Source of the DNA: CAZADA01 sp964526675
Lineage (GTDB): Bacteria; Pseudomonadota; Alphaproteobacteria; Caulobacterales; Maricaulaceae
DNA length: 64,000 bases
Direction: 5' to 3'
NCBI GenBank assembly: GCA_964526675.1
Contig: CAZGLY010000001.1
Span: 1-64,000, forward strand
Shown: piece by piece, positions 9,429-17,754 of the stretch
How positions within the stretch are numbered: position 1 is the stretch's first letter
Layout of the letters: every line of letters begins with the position of its first letter
Position numbers and translations under genes: made by a program
The notes under the pieces: model-generated
Database searches by the model: none
What the model saw: the letters and a program-made list of their open reading frames with translations, nothing else
What the model was told of the DNA's origin: nothing

Positions 9429-9796
9429 CCGTGGCTCCCTCCGTGACCGCCTGACGTCGCGAGGTGCTCCGCGACGCACCCCACCCATCCGACACCGCGA
9501 GATCCGTCCAGCCGAAGAAAAGGACAACCGGAGACTGCAGGAGAACAGGCCGTTGGGCCCAGCCTGAGCGCGGCAAATTCATCGCTTGTGACCCACTATA
9601 CAATGTGGCACGGTCGCTACGCTGGGGTTGGTGTTGTCCAGTATCGTCGTCGTGAAACATAGGTCACCGCGAAGCCGCGGTGAGCCTATTTGCAGTACCG
9701 GAATGAATTTACTCGATGACTCGGCGGCCCGGACGGTATTTTCGCAATCACTTCGGATCCAGCGTCAAAGTTTGAACCTCGTCGCAACGGTGTCTC
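9429..9796. other. Intergenic region with a strong hairpin before the aminotransferase operon
   Basis: No gene is supported in these 368 bases. A stable inverted repeat spans 9660-9688: TCACCGCG and CGCGGTGA pair around AAGC and are extended by AGG/CCT with a one-base bulge. It is followed by only a short ATTT, so it is a weak candidate for a terminator and could instead be a 5' leader structure of the aminotransferase operon. The rest shows no clear promoter that I can defend. Confidence 0.5.
9660..9688. terminator. Hairpin, possible terminator or leader structure
   Basis: Eight perfect base pairs (TCACCGCG/CGCGGTGA) with a four-base loop are extended outward by AGG/CCT across one bulged base. 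The run of T after it is short (ATTT), so intrinsic termination is uncertain. It lies 109 bases before the aminotransferase start and could act in either direction. Confidence 0.4.
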
Positions 9797-11212
9797 ATGG
9801 AAAAATTTGTATCAGACCTTTTGGAGGAGAGGTCCGACGAGAAATTCGCGCTGCACACAAAGCATTTGAACGGCCAGCTGGTGCGCGTTTTGAGGACAAT
9901 CGGCTTCGATCGTCACTATCGGCGCGCTGAGGGGCCCTACCTCTACGACGACGAAGAACAACAATATCTGGATCTTTTGAGCGGATTTGGCGTGTTCGCG
10001 TTAGGCCGCAATCACCCCCGCGTCAACGCAGCGTTGATCGAAGCCCTGTCGCAGGATTTGCCCAACCTCGTGCAATTGGACGTGTCGCCGCTGAGCGGCT
10101 TGCTGGCCGAAGCGCTGGTGGCCACGGCGCCGGGCGACGCGTTGACGAAAGTGTTTTTCGCCAACTCAGGAACTGAAACCGTTGAAGCGGCCATCAAATT
10201 CGCGCGGCGCGCCACGGGTCGCGACGTCATCCTCTGCCTCGACAACGCGTATCACGGGCTGACCTATGGCGCGTTGTCGATCACCGGCGACTCCATGTTC
10301 CAGACGGGCTTCGGCTCCCTCCTGCCCGGACGCCGCACAACGCCGATGAACGACCTCGACGCGCTGGAAGAGGCCCTGCGGGGGCGCGATGTCGCAGCCT
10401 TCGTGGTCGAGCCCATTCAGGGCAAGGGCGTGAACATTCCCAACGACGATTATCTGCCGGAAGCGAAACGCTTGTGCGCGAAGTACGGGACGCTGTTCGT
10501 CGCGGATGAAATCCAAACGGGTCTGGGCCGCACCGGGAAAATGTGGGCGGTGGAGCATTGGGGTGTCGAGCCCGACATGCTGCTCTGCGCCAAGGCCCTG
10601 TCGGGCGGGCACGCCCCCGTCGGCGCGGTGATCGCGCGTGCGCCGATCATGGACGCGGTGTTCGACCGGATGGATCGCGCGGTCGTGCACGGCTCCACCT
10701 TCGGGAAGAACAATCTCGCCATGATCGCGGGGCTGGCGACGCTGCGCGTGTTGGAGGACGAGGGCCTGGTGGCCCACGCCGCGACGATCGGCGAGGCGCT
10801 GCTGAACGACTTGCGTGGTTTTGTCGATCGCTATGAGTTCGTGCACGACGTGCGCGGCAAGGGCCTGATGATCGCGATTGAATTTGGGGAGCCGCGGAGC
10901 CTGAAGCTGCGCGCGTCCTGGGCCCTGCTGGAGAGCGCCAGCAAATCGCTGTTCAGCCAGATGGTGTTGATCCCGCTGTTTGAGCGGCACCGGATCCTGG
11001 CCCAAGTGGCCGGCGGCGGCATGCACGTTATCAAGCTGTTGCCGCCGCTGGTGATTTCAGAAACCGACCGGCAGTGGATCGTCTCCGCCTTCGACGATGT
11101 CATCGCGGACTGTCACAAAACGCCCGGCGCGATCTGGAAGTTGGGGGCGTCGCTTGCGCGGCATGCGCTGGCGCCCGCCGGCAAGAGCGCTCAGGTCGTG
11201 GCCGCGGAATGA
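9797..11212 (+). CDS. Class III PLP-dependent aminotransferase
   Basis: This 471-residue fold-type I aminotransferase has the family order: substrate-side LDLLSGFGVFALGRNHPRV, FFANSGTETVEAAIKFAR, the aromatic YHGLTYGALSITG, the Asp that contacts the pyridine nitrogen in FVADEIQTGLGRTG, and the PLP Lys (K266) in CAKALSGGHAPVGA. It belongs with ornithine/acetylornithine-type enzymes, but a C-terminal extension of about 40 residues and its pairing with two sulfotransferase genes argue for a biosynthetic role on a special substrate rather than arginine metabolism. The stop overlaps the first sulfotransferase start (ATGA), so the genes are translationally coupled. Activity class is sure; substrate is not. 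Confidence 0.88.
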   Translation: MEKFVSDLLEERSDEKFALHTKHLNGQLVRVLRTIGFDRHYRRAEGPYLYDDEEQQYLDLLSGFGVFALGRNHPRVNAALIEALSQDLPNLVQLDVSPLSGLLAEALVATAPGDALTKVFFANSGTETVEAAIKFARRATGRDVILCLDNAYHGLTYGALSITGDSMFQTGFGSLLPGRRTTPMNDLDALEEALRGRDVAAFVVEPIQGKGVNIPNDDYLPEAKRLCAKYGTLFVADEIQTGLGRTGKMWAVEHWGVEPDMLLCAKALSGGHAPVGAVIARAPIMDAVFDRMDRAVVHGSTFGKNNLAMIAGLATLRVLEDEGLVAHAATIGEALLNDLRGFVDRYEFVHDVRGKGLMIAIEFGEPRSLKLRASWALLESASKSLFSQMVLIPLFERHRILAQVAGGGMHVIKLLPPLVISETDRQWIVSAFDDVIADCHKTPGAIWKLGASLARHALAPAGKSAQVVAAE

Positions 11213-12354
11213 GCCCGCGCGGCGACTCTGACCACGCCAACGATCGACGGTTGTGGTTGGCGCAATGGGTGTTCAGCCCCCTGGCGGGGGTGACGTTCAA
11301 CGATTGGCTGGGCGTTCTGCGCGCCCATGGCGGGGCGATCCCGCCGAAGTACTGGGGACGGACCGCCTTCACGTCCGCGATGGCCCTGTTGAATTCCGCG
11401 CTCACGGGACGGGAGCGGCGGACCTACGACGCGCAATTGGCTGATGTTCAGGTGCGTCGGCCGATCTTCATCCTGGGCCACCACCGCAGCGGCACCACCC
11501 ATCTGTGGAACCTGCTCTCCCAAGATCCGCGTTTCGCGTCGCCCACGGTTCTTCAGGCGGTGTTTCCGCACACCTTCTTGACGTTCGAGCCGATCGCGAC
11601 CGGCTGGGCGCGGCGGTTCGCGCCGACCAAACGACCCCAAGACAATGTGCGGTTTAGCCCCGACGCCCCGATCGAAGAAGAGCGGGCGCTGTGTGCGGCG
11701 ACGTTTTTGTCTATCCAAATGGCGCGGCACTTTCCGCGCAAGCGCGACGCGTTCAAGGGCTATCTGTCGATGGCCGAGGCCACGCCGCAAGAACGCGAGA
11801 CGTGGAAAGCCGCGCTGGACCGGTTCGCACGCAAGCTCTTGCTGCGCCACGGGGCGGACAAAACACTCCTGTTCAAGGCGCCGGATCACACGGCCAAGAT
11901 TGCGCTTATCCGAGAACTCTATCCGGACGCGCGCTTTATTCATATTCACCGGGACCCCTACACGGTCTTTCAGTCAACCCAAAAGATGGAGCGCACGACG
12001 GTCCCGCTCTACGCGTACCAGACACCCGACAACGATACGTTGGATGACTTCATCCTGTGGCGTTATCGCGCCATGTACGCTGCATATTTCCACGACCAGC
12101 CAAGCATCCCCAACGGCCAGTTCGCAGAAGTCACCTTCACGGAGGTGGACCGCGACCCGATCGCCGCATCGGCCGCGATCTACGATGCGCTGGACCTGCC
12201 CGACTTCGCCGTCGCGCGATCGGCGATCACCGCGTACGCGGACTCCATCGCCGACTACCAGAAGAACGCCTATCGCCCGCTGCCGTCCAACGACCGCGAG
12301 CGGGTGGCGGACGCTTGGGCCGCCAGTTTCGCGCGCTGGGGCTACGCCGCGTGA
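11209..12354 (+). CDS. Sulfotransferase family protein 1
   Basis: This 381-residue protein carries the 5'-phosphosulfate loop GHHRSGTTHLWN, which binds PAPS, and the 3'-phosphate motif FIHIHRDPYTVFQS. These define the P-loop sulfotransferase fold; members transfer sulfate from PAPS to a hydroxyl or amine. The C-terminal SIADYQKNAYRPL segment closely resembles SIADYQTNRDRVT in the next gene, so the two are paralogues. The ATG overlaps the aminotransferase stop and the end overlaps the next start (GTGA). The acceptor is unknown; the operon suggests an amino-containing metabolite or lipid made by the aminotransferase. Confidence 0.85.
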   Translation: MSPRGDSDHANDRRLWLAQWVFSPLAGVTFNDWLGVLRAHGGAIPPKYWGRTAFTSAMALLNSALTGRERRTYDAQLADVQVRRPIFILGHHRSGTTHLWNLLSQDPRFASPTVLQAVFPHTFLTFEPIATGWARRFAPTKRPQDNVRFSPDAPIEEERALCAATFLSIQMARHFPRKRDAFKGYLSMAEATPQERETWKAALDRFARKLLLRHGADKTLLFKAPDHTAKIALIRELYPDARFIHIHRDPYTVFQSTQKMERTTVPLYAYQTPDNDTLDDFILWRYRAMYAAYFHDQPSIPNGQFAEVTFTEVDRDPIAASAAIYDALDLPDFAVARSAITAYADSIADYQKNAYRPLPSNDRERVADAWAASFARWGYAA

Positions 12355-13481
12355 CGCCGACCGAGCGCGAGGCGTCGCGCAACGGCGCGTCGCAGGGCGC
12401 GCCTCGCGGCCCGTCGGCGCAGCATCCCCTCATGGGCGCGCGCCTCTCCGTGCTGCTTCGAGCGTTTGTGCGCCGGGGGGGCGTCGCGCCGCGGCACGCG
12501 CCCTTGTTTGGGCTGATGGTGTTGAGCGCTCTCGGCCGGGCGCCGGTGCGTCTGCTGGACCAGATCCGGCGCGCCCAGCTGGCGCGCGCCGCGCCGGCCA
12601 TGGAAGCGCCGGTGTTCGTGATCGGCCATTGGCGCTCCGGCACGACCCATTTGCACAATTTGTTGGGCCGCAATCCCGCCTTCGGCCACATCTCGCCGCT
12701 GGCCAGCGGCTTGCCCGATGAGATCCTGACGTTGGGCACGTGGCTGGCGCCGCTCCTGGAGCAAGCGCTTCCGGAGGATCGCCACGTGGATCGTGTCGCG
12801 GTTCGACCGGACTCTCCCCAGGAGGACGAGATTCCGCTCGCCAACCTCCAAGGCTTGTCCGTGTTTCACGCGGTCTACTTTCCCAAGCGCTTTCAGGAAC
12901 TCTTTGACCGCGGGGTGTTCTTCGACGGTTGCACGGAGGCGGAGGTCGCCCGTTGGGCGCGCCTGGCCCGCGCTTTTGCGGAGAAAATCGCTCTGCACCA
13001 AAGCCGGCCCCTGTTGATCATCAAGAATCCCGTCTACACGGCGCGCATTGCGCTGTTGCGACAGATATGGCCGCAGGCGCGCTTTGTTTATATCTCCCGC
13101 GATCCCTATGAGGTTTTCGCAAGCACGCGCAGCTACTACCGGAAGCTTTTGGCCGAGCTCGCGCTACAAGACTACCGTCACCTCGACATCGATCATTTCG
13201 TTCTGTCGACCTATACGCGCCTGTTGGACGCCTACACGCACCAGCGCGCGGCGCTCGCACCGAACCAGCTGATGGAGGTGCGCTATGACGAGCTGTGTCG
13301 CGCGCCGCTTGATGTGCTGGAGGACATCCATCACCGCCTCGACTTGCCGGACTGGTCGCAGGCTAAGCGTGCGGTCGAGGCTTATCTGCCGTCGATTGCG
13401 GACTACCAGACCAACCGAGACCGCGTGACGCCGGAGGATCGGGCGGTGGTGGACGCGGCGTGGGGCCGGCGCGTCGCGTAA
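12351..13481 (+). CDS. Sulfotransferase family protein 2
   Basis: The second sulfotransferase is 376 residues if translation starts at the GTG overlapping the previous stop; an ATG at 12432 would give 349. PAPS motifs are intact: GHWRSGTTHLHNLLG and FVYISRDPYEVFAST. It shares the C-terminal IADYQ-N pattern with its upstream paralogue, but the N-terminal third is more basic, including RAFVRRGGVAPRH, and may contact membrane. Tandem paralogues in one coupled operon imply two acceptor positions or two related substrates. It is convergent with the serine dehydratase gene, leaving under 50 bases between them. Confidence 0.83.
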   Translation: MTPTEREASRNGASQGAPRGPSAQHPLMGARLSVLLRAFVRRGGVAPRHAPLFGLMVLSALGRAPVRLLDQIRRAQLARAAPAMEAPVFVIGHWRSGTTHLHNLLGRNPAFGHISPLASGLPDEILTLGTWLAPLLEQALPEDRHVDRVAVRPDSPQEDEIPLANLQGLSVFHAVYFPKRFQELFDRGVFFDGCTEAEVARWARLARAFAEKIALHQSRPLLIIKNPVYTARIALLRQIWPQARFVYISRDPYEVFASTRSYYRKLLAELALQDYRHLDIDHFVLSTYTRLLDAYTHQRAALAPNQLMEVRYDELCRAPLDVLEDIHHRLDLPDWSQAKRAVEAYLPSIADYQTNRDRVTPEDRAVVDAAWGRRVA

Positions 13482-13529
13482 TCGCCCCCGGCCGGCCTCA
13501 TGGGCCGCGCGCTGCGTGACGGCGCTGCG

Positions 13530-14906
13530 TCAGCACTCCACGACGTTGACCGCAAGCCCGCCCTGGCTCGTTTCTTTGTACTTTGTCGACATGTCCAGGC
13601 CGGTCTGGCGCATCGTCTCAATCACCTGATCCAAGGACACCTTCATGTGCTGGGGCGCATGGAAGGCGAGACGCGCCGCGTTGACCGCCTTCACGGCCCC
13701 AATCGCGTTGCGCTCAATGCAGGGGATTTGCACCAGGCCGCCGACAGGATCGCAGGTCAGCCCGAGATTGTGCTCCATGCCGATTTCGGCCGCGCAGGTT
13801 ACATGATCCGCATCCCCGCCCCACACCGCCGCCAATCCGCCGGCGGCCATGGAGCACGCCACGCCAACCTCGCCCTGACAGCCCATCTCCGCGCCCGAGA
13901 TCGACGCCCGTTGCTTATATAGGAGCCCAATGCCGCCGGCCGTCAGCAGAAAGGTCCGGCGTTGCTCGGCAGCCGCATCGCCCTCCTGGCAATAGTGGCG
14001 AAGCACAGAGGGAATGATGCCGGCCGCCCCGTTCGTCGGCGCGGTCACGACCTGACCGCCGGCCGCGTTCTCCTCGTTCACCGCCATCGCGTACACGTTC
14101 AGCCAATCAAACAATTGTTCGCGCTCGTTCGACTGCGGCGCCGCCAACAGCTTCCGCCACAGGCCGGCCGCGCGTCGCGTCACCCGCAACCGGCCCGGCA
14201 GCTCCCCCTCCGCATGCAGGCCGCGATCGATACACGCACGCATAACGTCCGCGATCCGGTCCAAACGCGCGATCGTCTCGTCGCGCGGGCGCATCGCGTC
14301 CTCGTTGGCGAGGATCACCTCCGGGATCGTCAGACCTTCGCGGGCGCAGATGGCGAGCAATTCCGCCGCCGAATAGAACGGGTGCGGCACCGGCGCGCCG
14401 GCGGGCACGATGTCGTCGTCCACCGGCCGTTCGAGCTGGCGTCGCGAGGCGATAAAGCCTCCGCCGGTGGAGTAGTAGGTCTGCTCCCGCAGCGTTTCAC
14501 CCTGCGGGCCAAACGCCAAAAGACGCATGCCATTGGGATGGAGGTCCGGCGTCGTGGCGTAATCGAACACCAGATCGAGGTCCGGCGCGAACGCGATCTC
14601 GTGACGTCCCAGCAAGTGCAGCCGACCGCTGGCGCGGACCGCGGCCTCCTCGCCGTCTGCAGCGTTCGGATCCAACGTCTCCGGCTCATGGCCCAGCAGC
14701 CCGAGGATCACCGCCTTGGGCGTGGCGTGCCCCTCGCCGGTGAGGGCCAGCGATCCCTGCAGGTCCACCTGCACGCGGGCGATCGACTCCAGCGTCCCAC
14801 GCGCGTCAAACCCCGCCAGAAAACGGCGCGCAATGCGCATGGGGCCCACCGTGTGCGAGCTCGAAGGGCCGACGCCCACGCGGAAAATGTCGAGCACCGA
14901 GAGCAT
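13530..14906 (-). CDS. sdaA: L-serine ammonia-lyase (iron-sulfur, single-chain)
   Basis: This 458-residue enzyme converts L-serine to pyruvate and ammonia through a [4Fe-4S] cluster. It begins with the SdaA signature VLDIFRVGVGPSSSHTVGPM. The alpha part contains GGQVVTAPTNGAAGIIPSVL, SGAEMGCQGEVGVACSMAA and GLTCDPVGGLVQIPCIERN, which together supply the cluster Cys residues. Length and order match the fused alpha-beta form common in proteobacteria. The ATG at 14906 fits the family N-terminus exactly. It is monocistronic; the upstream 280 bases contain no other clear gene. Confidence 0.96.
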   Translation of the reverse strand: MLSVLDIFRVGVGPSSSHTVGPMRIARRFLAGFDARGTLESIARVQVDLQGSLALTGEGHATPKAVILGLLGHEPETLDPNAADGEEAAVRASGRLHLLGRHEIAFAPDLDLVFDYATTPDLHPNGMRLLAFGPQGETLREQTYYSTGGGFIASRRQLERPVDDDIVPAGAPVPHPFYSAAELLAICAREGLTIPEVILANEDAMRPRDETIARLDRIADVMRACIDRGLHAEGELPGRLRVTRRAAGLWRKLLAAPQSNEREQLFDWLNVYAMAVNEENAAGGQVVTAPTNGAAGIIPSVLRHYCQEGDAAAEQRRTFLLTAGGIGLLYKQRASISGAEMGCQGEVGVACSMAAGGLAAVWGGDADHVTCAAEIGMEHNLGLTCDPVGGLVQIPCIERNAIGAVKAVNAARLAFHAPQHMKVSLDQVIETMRQTGLDMSTKYKETSQGGLAVNVVEC

Positions 14907-15188
14907 CGCGTCACCCCACCGTGTTGTTGCGCTTAGCGTTCGCCCAGAAGCGACCGGCGCCCATCACGCGTGTCACAGGCCATGGTGTGAAGCAGGCGGA
15001 CGTGCGCGCGCAGGCAGCCTGGACAGAAGCGGTGACGCCCTTATGACACGGCGCCGTGGGACGCGCCCACCCACGCCCGGTCTCACGCCGATCAAGGACG
15101 AGCCGCTCCGACTCGGCAGAGGGTCGAGCTCATCGGGAGACTGGACGCCCCTTGGGCGTCAAACCGCCAAACGGGCTCGAGGCGTTCT
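14907..15188. other. Intergenic region upstream of sdaA
   Basis: I see no gene with a credible start and motif in these 282 bases. The segment beside 14907 should hold the sdaA promoter on the minus strand, although I cannot point to a convincing -35/-10 pair. Confidence 0.4.
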
Positions 15189-15356
15189 TCAGACAAAAAC
15201 GCGAAGCAGCGCGATGACCGCCGCCAAAACGCACGCCGCGATCAGCGCCAGAATGCTGGCGACGACAGCCCGCACCGGGAAAGGCAAAGCATCGGCGGCG
15301 CGCCACGTGAACACGAAAACGGCGCTCACCACCGCAAACAAGACGGCCGCCGACAC
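15189..15356 (-). CDS. Small two-helix membrane protein (hypothetical)
   Basis: On the minus strand a short frame encodes about 55 residues with two hydrophobic helices, AAVLFAVVSAVFVFTW and ASILALIAACVLAAVIAL, joined by a short RAADALPFPVR loop, a helical hairpin layout. The only usable start is a GTG at 15356 without a clear Shine-Dalgarno sequence. The frame is continuous, apart from one TAG, with the small gene just upstream. The hydrophobic pattern is too regular to be chance, but expression is unproved. No family is recognised. Confidence 0.4.
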   Translation of the reverse strand: MSAAVLFAVVSAVFVFTWRAADALPFPVRAVVASILALIAACVLAAVIALLRVFV

Positions 15357-15389
15357 GATCGCCGCCGGGGCGTGAGTGCTACGGCCCCG

Positions 15390-15566
15390 CTAGCGAACCG
15401 ATGCGAACGCCATCGCCGGCTGGCGTCCGAGCGCGCGATACACAAGCGCCAGCTGCGCGGCGCGGCGCGCATTCAACACATCCCCAACGCGCTTCAACTG
15501 GCGCGCTTGACGAATAAGCATGAAGGCCAATGCGCGAAGCGTGCGGGTTTGTCCGTCGTAAGCCAT
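15390..15566 (-). CDS. Small basic protein of 58 residues (hypothetical)
   Basis: The ATG at 15566 follows a good AAGGGAG Shine-Dalgarno sequence at normal spacing. The product begins MAYDGQTRTLRALAFMLIRQ and is helical and basic, rich in Arg and Gln (ARQLKRVGDVLNARRAAQ). It ends at a TAG beyond which the same frame continues into the two-helix membrane protein, so the two genes probably share one transcript. No family is recognised. Confidence 0.55.
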   Translation of the reverse strand: MAYDGQTRTLRALAFMLIRQARQLKRVGDVLNARRAAQLALVYRALGRQPAMAFASVR

Positions 15567-16062
15567 CACTGATCTCCCTTACTGACCACTGATACGCGTC
15601 AGCTCGGCCCTTGGTTCAGCGCCGGAGATCCGTGCAGCGCGTTAGGCGATCCTCGCGGCCGAGAACGGCCACACGGTTGAGGGCGGCGACGTCATTGTGG
15701 CCGCGTTCCCAAACCGCCTTTTCCGAATTACTCCGGTCGACGGGCGCGATATAGGCGGAGCCCCTCACCCTCGACCTGCACACTCGCGACCGGGACATGA
15801 CCCGCGACGGCCGGATCGCCGTTTGGGCGGACGATGGGCGCGTCGTTTTCCTCAGCCCGTCGACCGAACCGTCGGTGCGCGAGGGAGCGATGGCGGCCGG
15901 CCACAGCGCGCGGCCAACTGCACTTCGGCCGAAAGCCCGTGCATCAAATGGCTTCAAAAGACTCTCGCATCCGTGTAAATACGCTAGACGCAGTAGGCGA
16001 AAATTCGACAGTGAGATTATTGCTTGTGCACTTAAAAGAATTGGGCAAGCAAAGGGGATAGC
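15567..16062. other. Intergenic region with a possible gene fragment
   Basis: No complete gene is supported. On the plus strand the frame around 15750-15900 translates to a protein-like stretch (TRDGRIAVWADDGRVVFL) that resembles a beta-propeller blade, such as those in soluble sugar dehydrogenases. It then runs into low-quality sequence, as a decayed fragment would. The last 100 bases before 16063 are A+T-richer and carry AAGGGG, the ribosome binding site of the next gene. Confidence 0.35.
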
Positions 16063-17718
16063 ATGCACATGTGGGGGACGGCGCGCCAAGTGCTGGCGGC
16101 GATGGCGTGCGCGATGACGTTGTGCCTACCCGCGGCGCTACACGGCCAAGCCTTCGTGTTCCCCGATACATTTATCTACATCCGCAGCTTCGATGCGATT
16201 TTCTACCGGCTTGGCGGTGAGAGCTTCGCGTCAAAATGGTCGCCCGGCGGTTGGTATTACACGGCCAGCACCGACGACGCCGACGCCCCGCTGAAAGACG
16301 GCGTTCTCCGCGGCTCAAACACGCAGGCCCAGGCTCCGTCCGCCGCCGAGACCGTCGGCGCGCCATCGCTGGCGGCCAGCGCCCGCATCGCCGCCGACGG
16401 CGCGCCGCCTCAGGATCCCGCCGCCGACGAGGTCGCCACGGACGATGACGTGAAGTGGAAGGGGCGATCGATCTACTACTCCGCGTTCGTGTACTTGACC
16501 GAACACGTGGGATCGCTCTGGCTCACCATCTTCCTGCAGGGATTGATGGTGGCGGCCGCAACGATGATTTTCCTGCAACGCGTGTTTCGCCTGCCCTTAG
16601 CGGCGTGCATTCCCATCAGCCTGGCGCTCGCAACCCTGTCGCCCGCCGGCGCGTATGTGAGCTTCGCGATGCCCGACGTGCTCGGCGGCGTGGGCGTGTT
16701 GGCCGCGGCGACGTTGTTTGCGGCGTGGCGACGGTTGAGCCTCATAGAGCGGACCGTGCTGTTTGGGCTCGTCACCTTCTCGGCGGCTTCCCACACCGCC
16801 AGTTTCCTTGGGATCGCCGGGCTGACCGCCTTGGCGGGCATGATCGCCGTCGCAGCGCGGGTGCTCGCCCCTCTGGAGCGCGACCAGCGTCCGGCCTGGA
16901 GCCCGATCGCCGTGGTCGCCATGGCCGTCGTGGCGGCGGCGGGCCTCGATATGGCGCACGCGACAGCCTACGGCGCGATGACGGGCGACACGTTGAGGCG
17001 TGCTCCCATCACCACGGCCGAGATCATTGAGCGCGGCCCGGGCGAGCGGTTCATCCGCGAACGGTGTGACGACGCCCCGTTCGCCGTGTGTGCGTTCGAG
17101 AGCCAGTTGCCAGTGGCGGACTCCGATCATTTTCTGTTCAGCGACGACCCCGACATCGGCGTGATGAAGCTCGCGACGCCGGCCGTACGTCTGCAAATCG
17201 CCGAACAACAACCGGCGTTCTTGGTGGCGGTCGCGAGCAGTTATCCCGGCGAGACTCTGGCGTTCGCGTTCCGAAACTGGGGTGAACAACTCACGCGTTT
17301 CGGCATCGAGAACTTCAGTTATCATGACGTCTACCAGACGTTTTTCGACAACCTGCAGCTGCCTGCGCAATACTATGAGCGTCTCACCGCGTCCGCCGCC
17401 TATCGCGAGGCCGTGCCCACAACCGCGGTTGGAACGCTCTTCGCGGTGGTGATGATCCTCGCGGTGCTTGGGGCGATCGTGGGAACCGCTGATCGGGCGG
17501 CCCGCCACGGCCTGTTCGACCCCGTGGTCATCGCCGGCGCGCTGCTCGCCGCCGGCGTGGTGGGCAACGCCGCCATTTGCGGCATTCTCGCGGGACCATA
17601 CGACCGCTTCGGCGGCCGCGTGGCGTGGGTGCTGCCCTTGTTGGCGATAGCGATGGCCGTCGCGGCGTGGCCGCGCGTTCAACAGATGGCGGCGCTGCGG
17701 ACGGCGACGCGCGCCTAG
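16063..17718 (+). CDS. Large polytopic membrane protein of unknown function
   Basis: The 551-residue product has an N-terminal membrane helix (VLAAMACAMTLCLPAALHG), a 110-residue extracytoplasmic loop that includes FPDTFIYIRSFDAIFYRLGG and a low-complexity Ala/Asp stretch, then a block of about six helices from residue 150 to 310, a second loop, and three C-terminal helices. The late motif YDRFGGRVAWVLPLLAIAM resembles the end of some GT-C glycosyltransferases, but no catalytic signature is clear. AAGGGG precedes the ATG at 16063. It converges on another polytopic protein gene 36 bases downstream; both may act in envelope glycan assembly, which is only an inference. Confidence 0.65.
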   Translation: MHMWGTARQVLAAMACAMTLCLPAALHGQAFVFPDTFIYIRSFDAIFYRLGGESFASKWSPGGWYYTASTDDADAPLKDGVLRGSNTQAQAPSAAETVGAPSLAASARIAADGAPPQDPAADEVATDDDVKWKGRSIYYSAFVYLTEHVGSLWLTIFLQGLMVAAATMIFLQRVFRLPLAACIPISLALATLSPAGAYVSFAMPDVLGGVGVLAAATLFAAWRRLSLIERTVLFGLVTFSAASHTASFLGIAGLTALAGMIAVAARVLAPLERDQRPAWSPIAVVAMAVVAAAGLDMAHATAYGAMTGDTLRRAPITTAEIIERGPGERFIRERCDDAPFAVCAFESQLPVADSDHFLFSDDPDIGVMKLATPAVRLQIAEQQPAFLVAVASSYPGETLAFAFRNWGEQLTRFGIENFSYHDVYQTFFDNLQLPAQYYERLTASAAYREAVPTTAVGTLFAVVMILAVLGAIVGTADRAARHGLFDPVVIAGALLAAGVVGNAAICGILAGPYDRFGGRVAWVLPLLAIAMAVAAWPRVQQMAALRTATRA

Positions 17719-17754
17719 CGCAGGCGTCCAAGGCGGGTTGGCCAGAGCGTCTGG

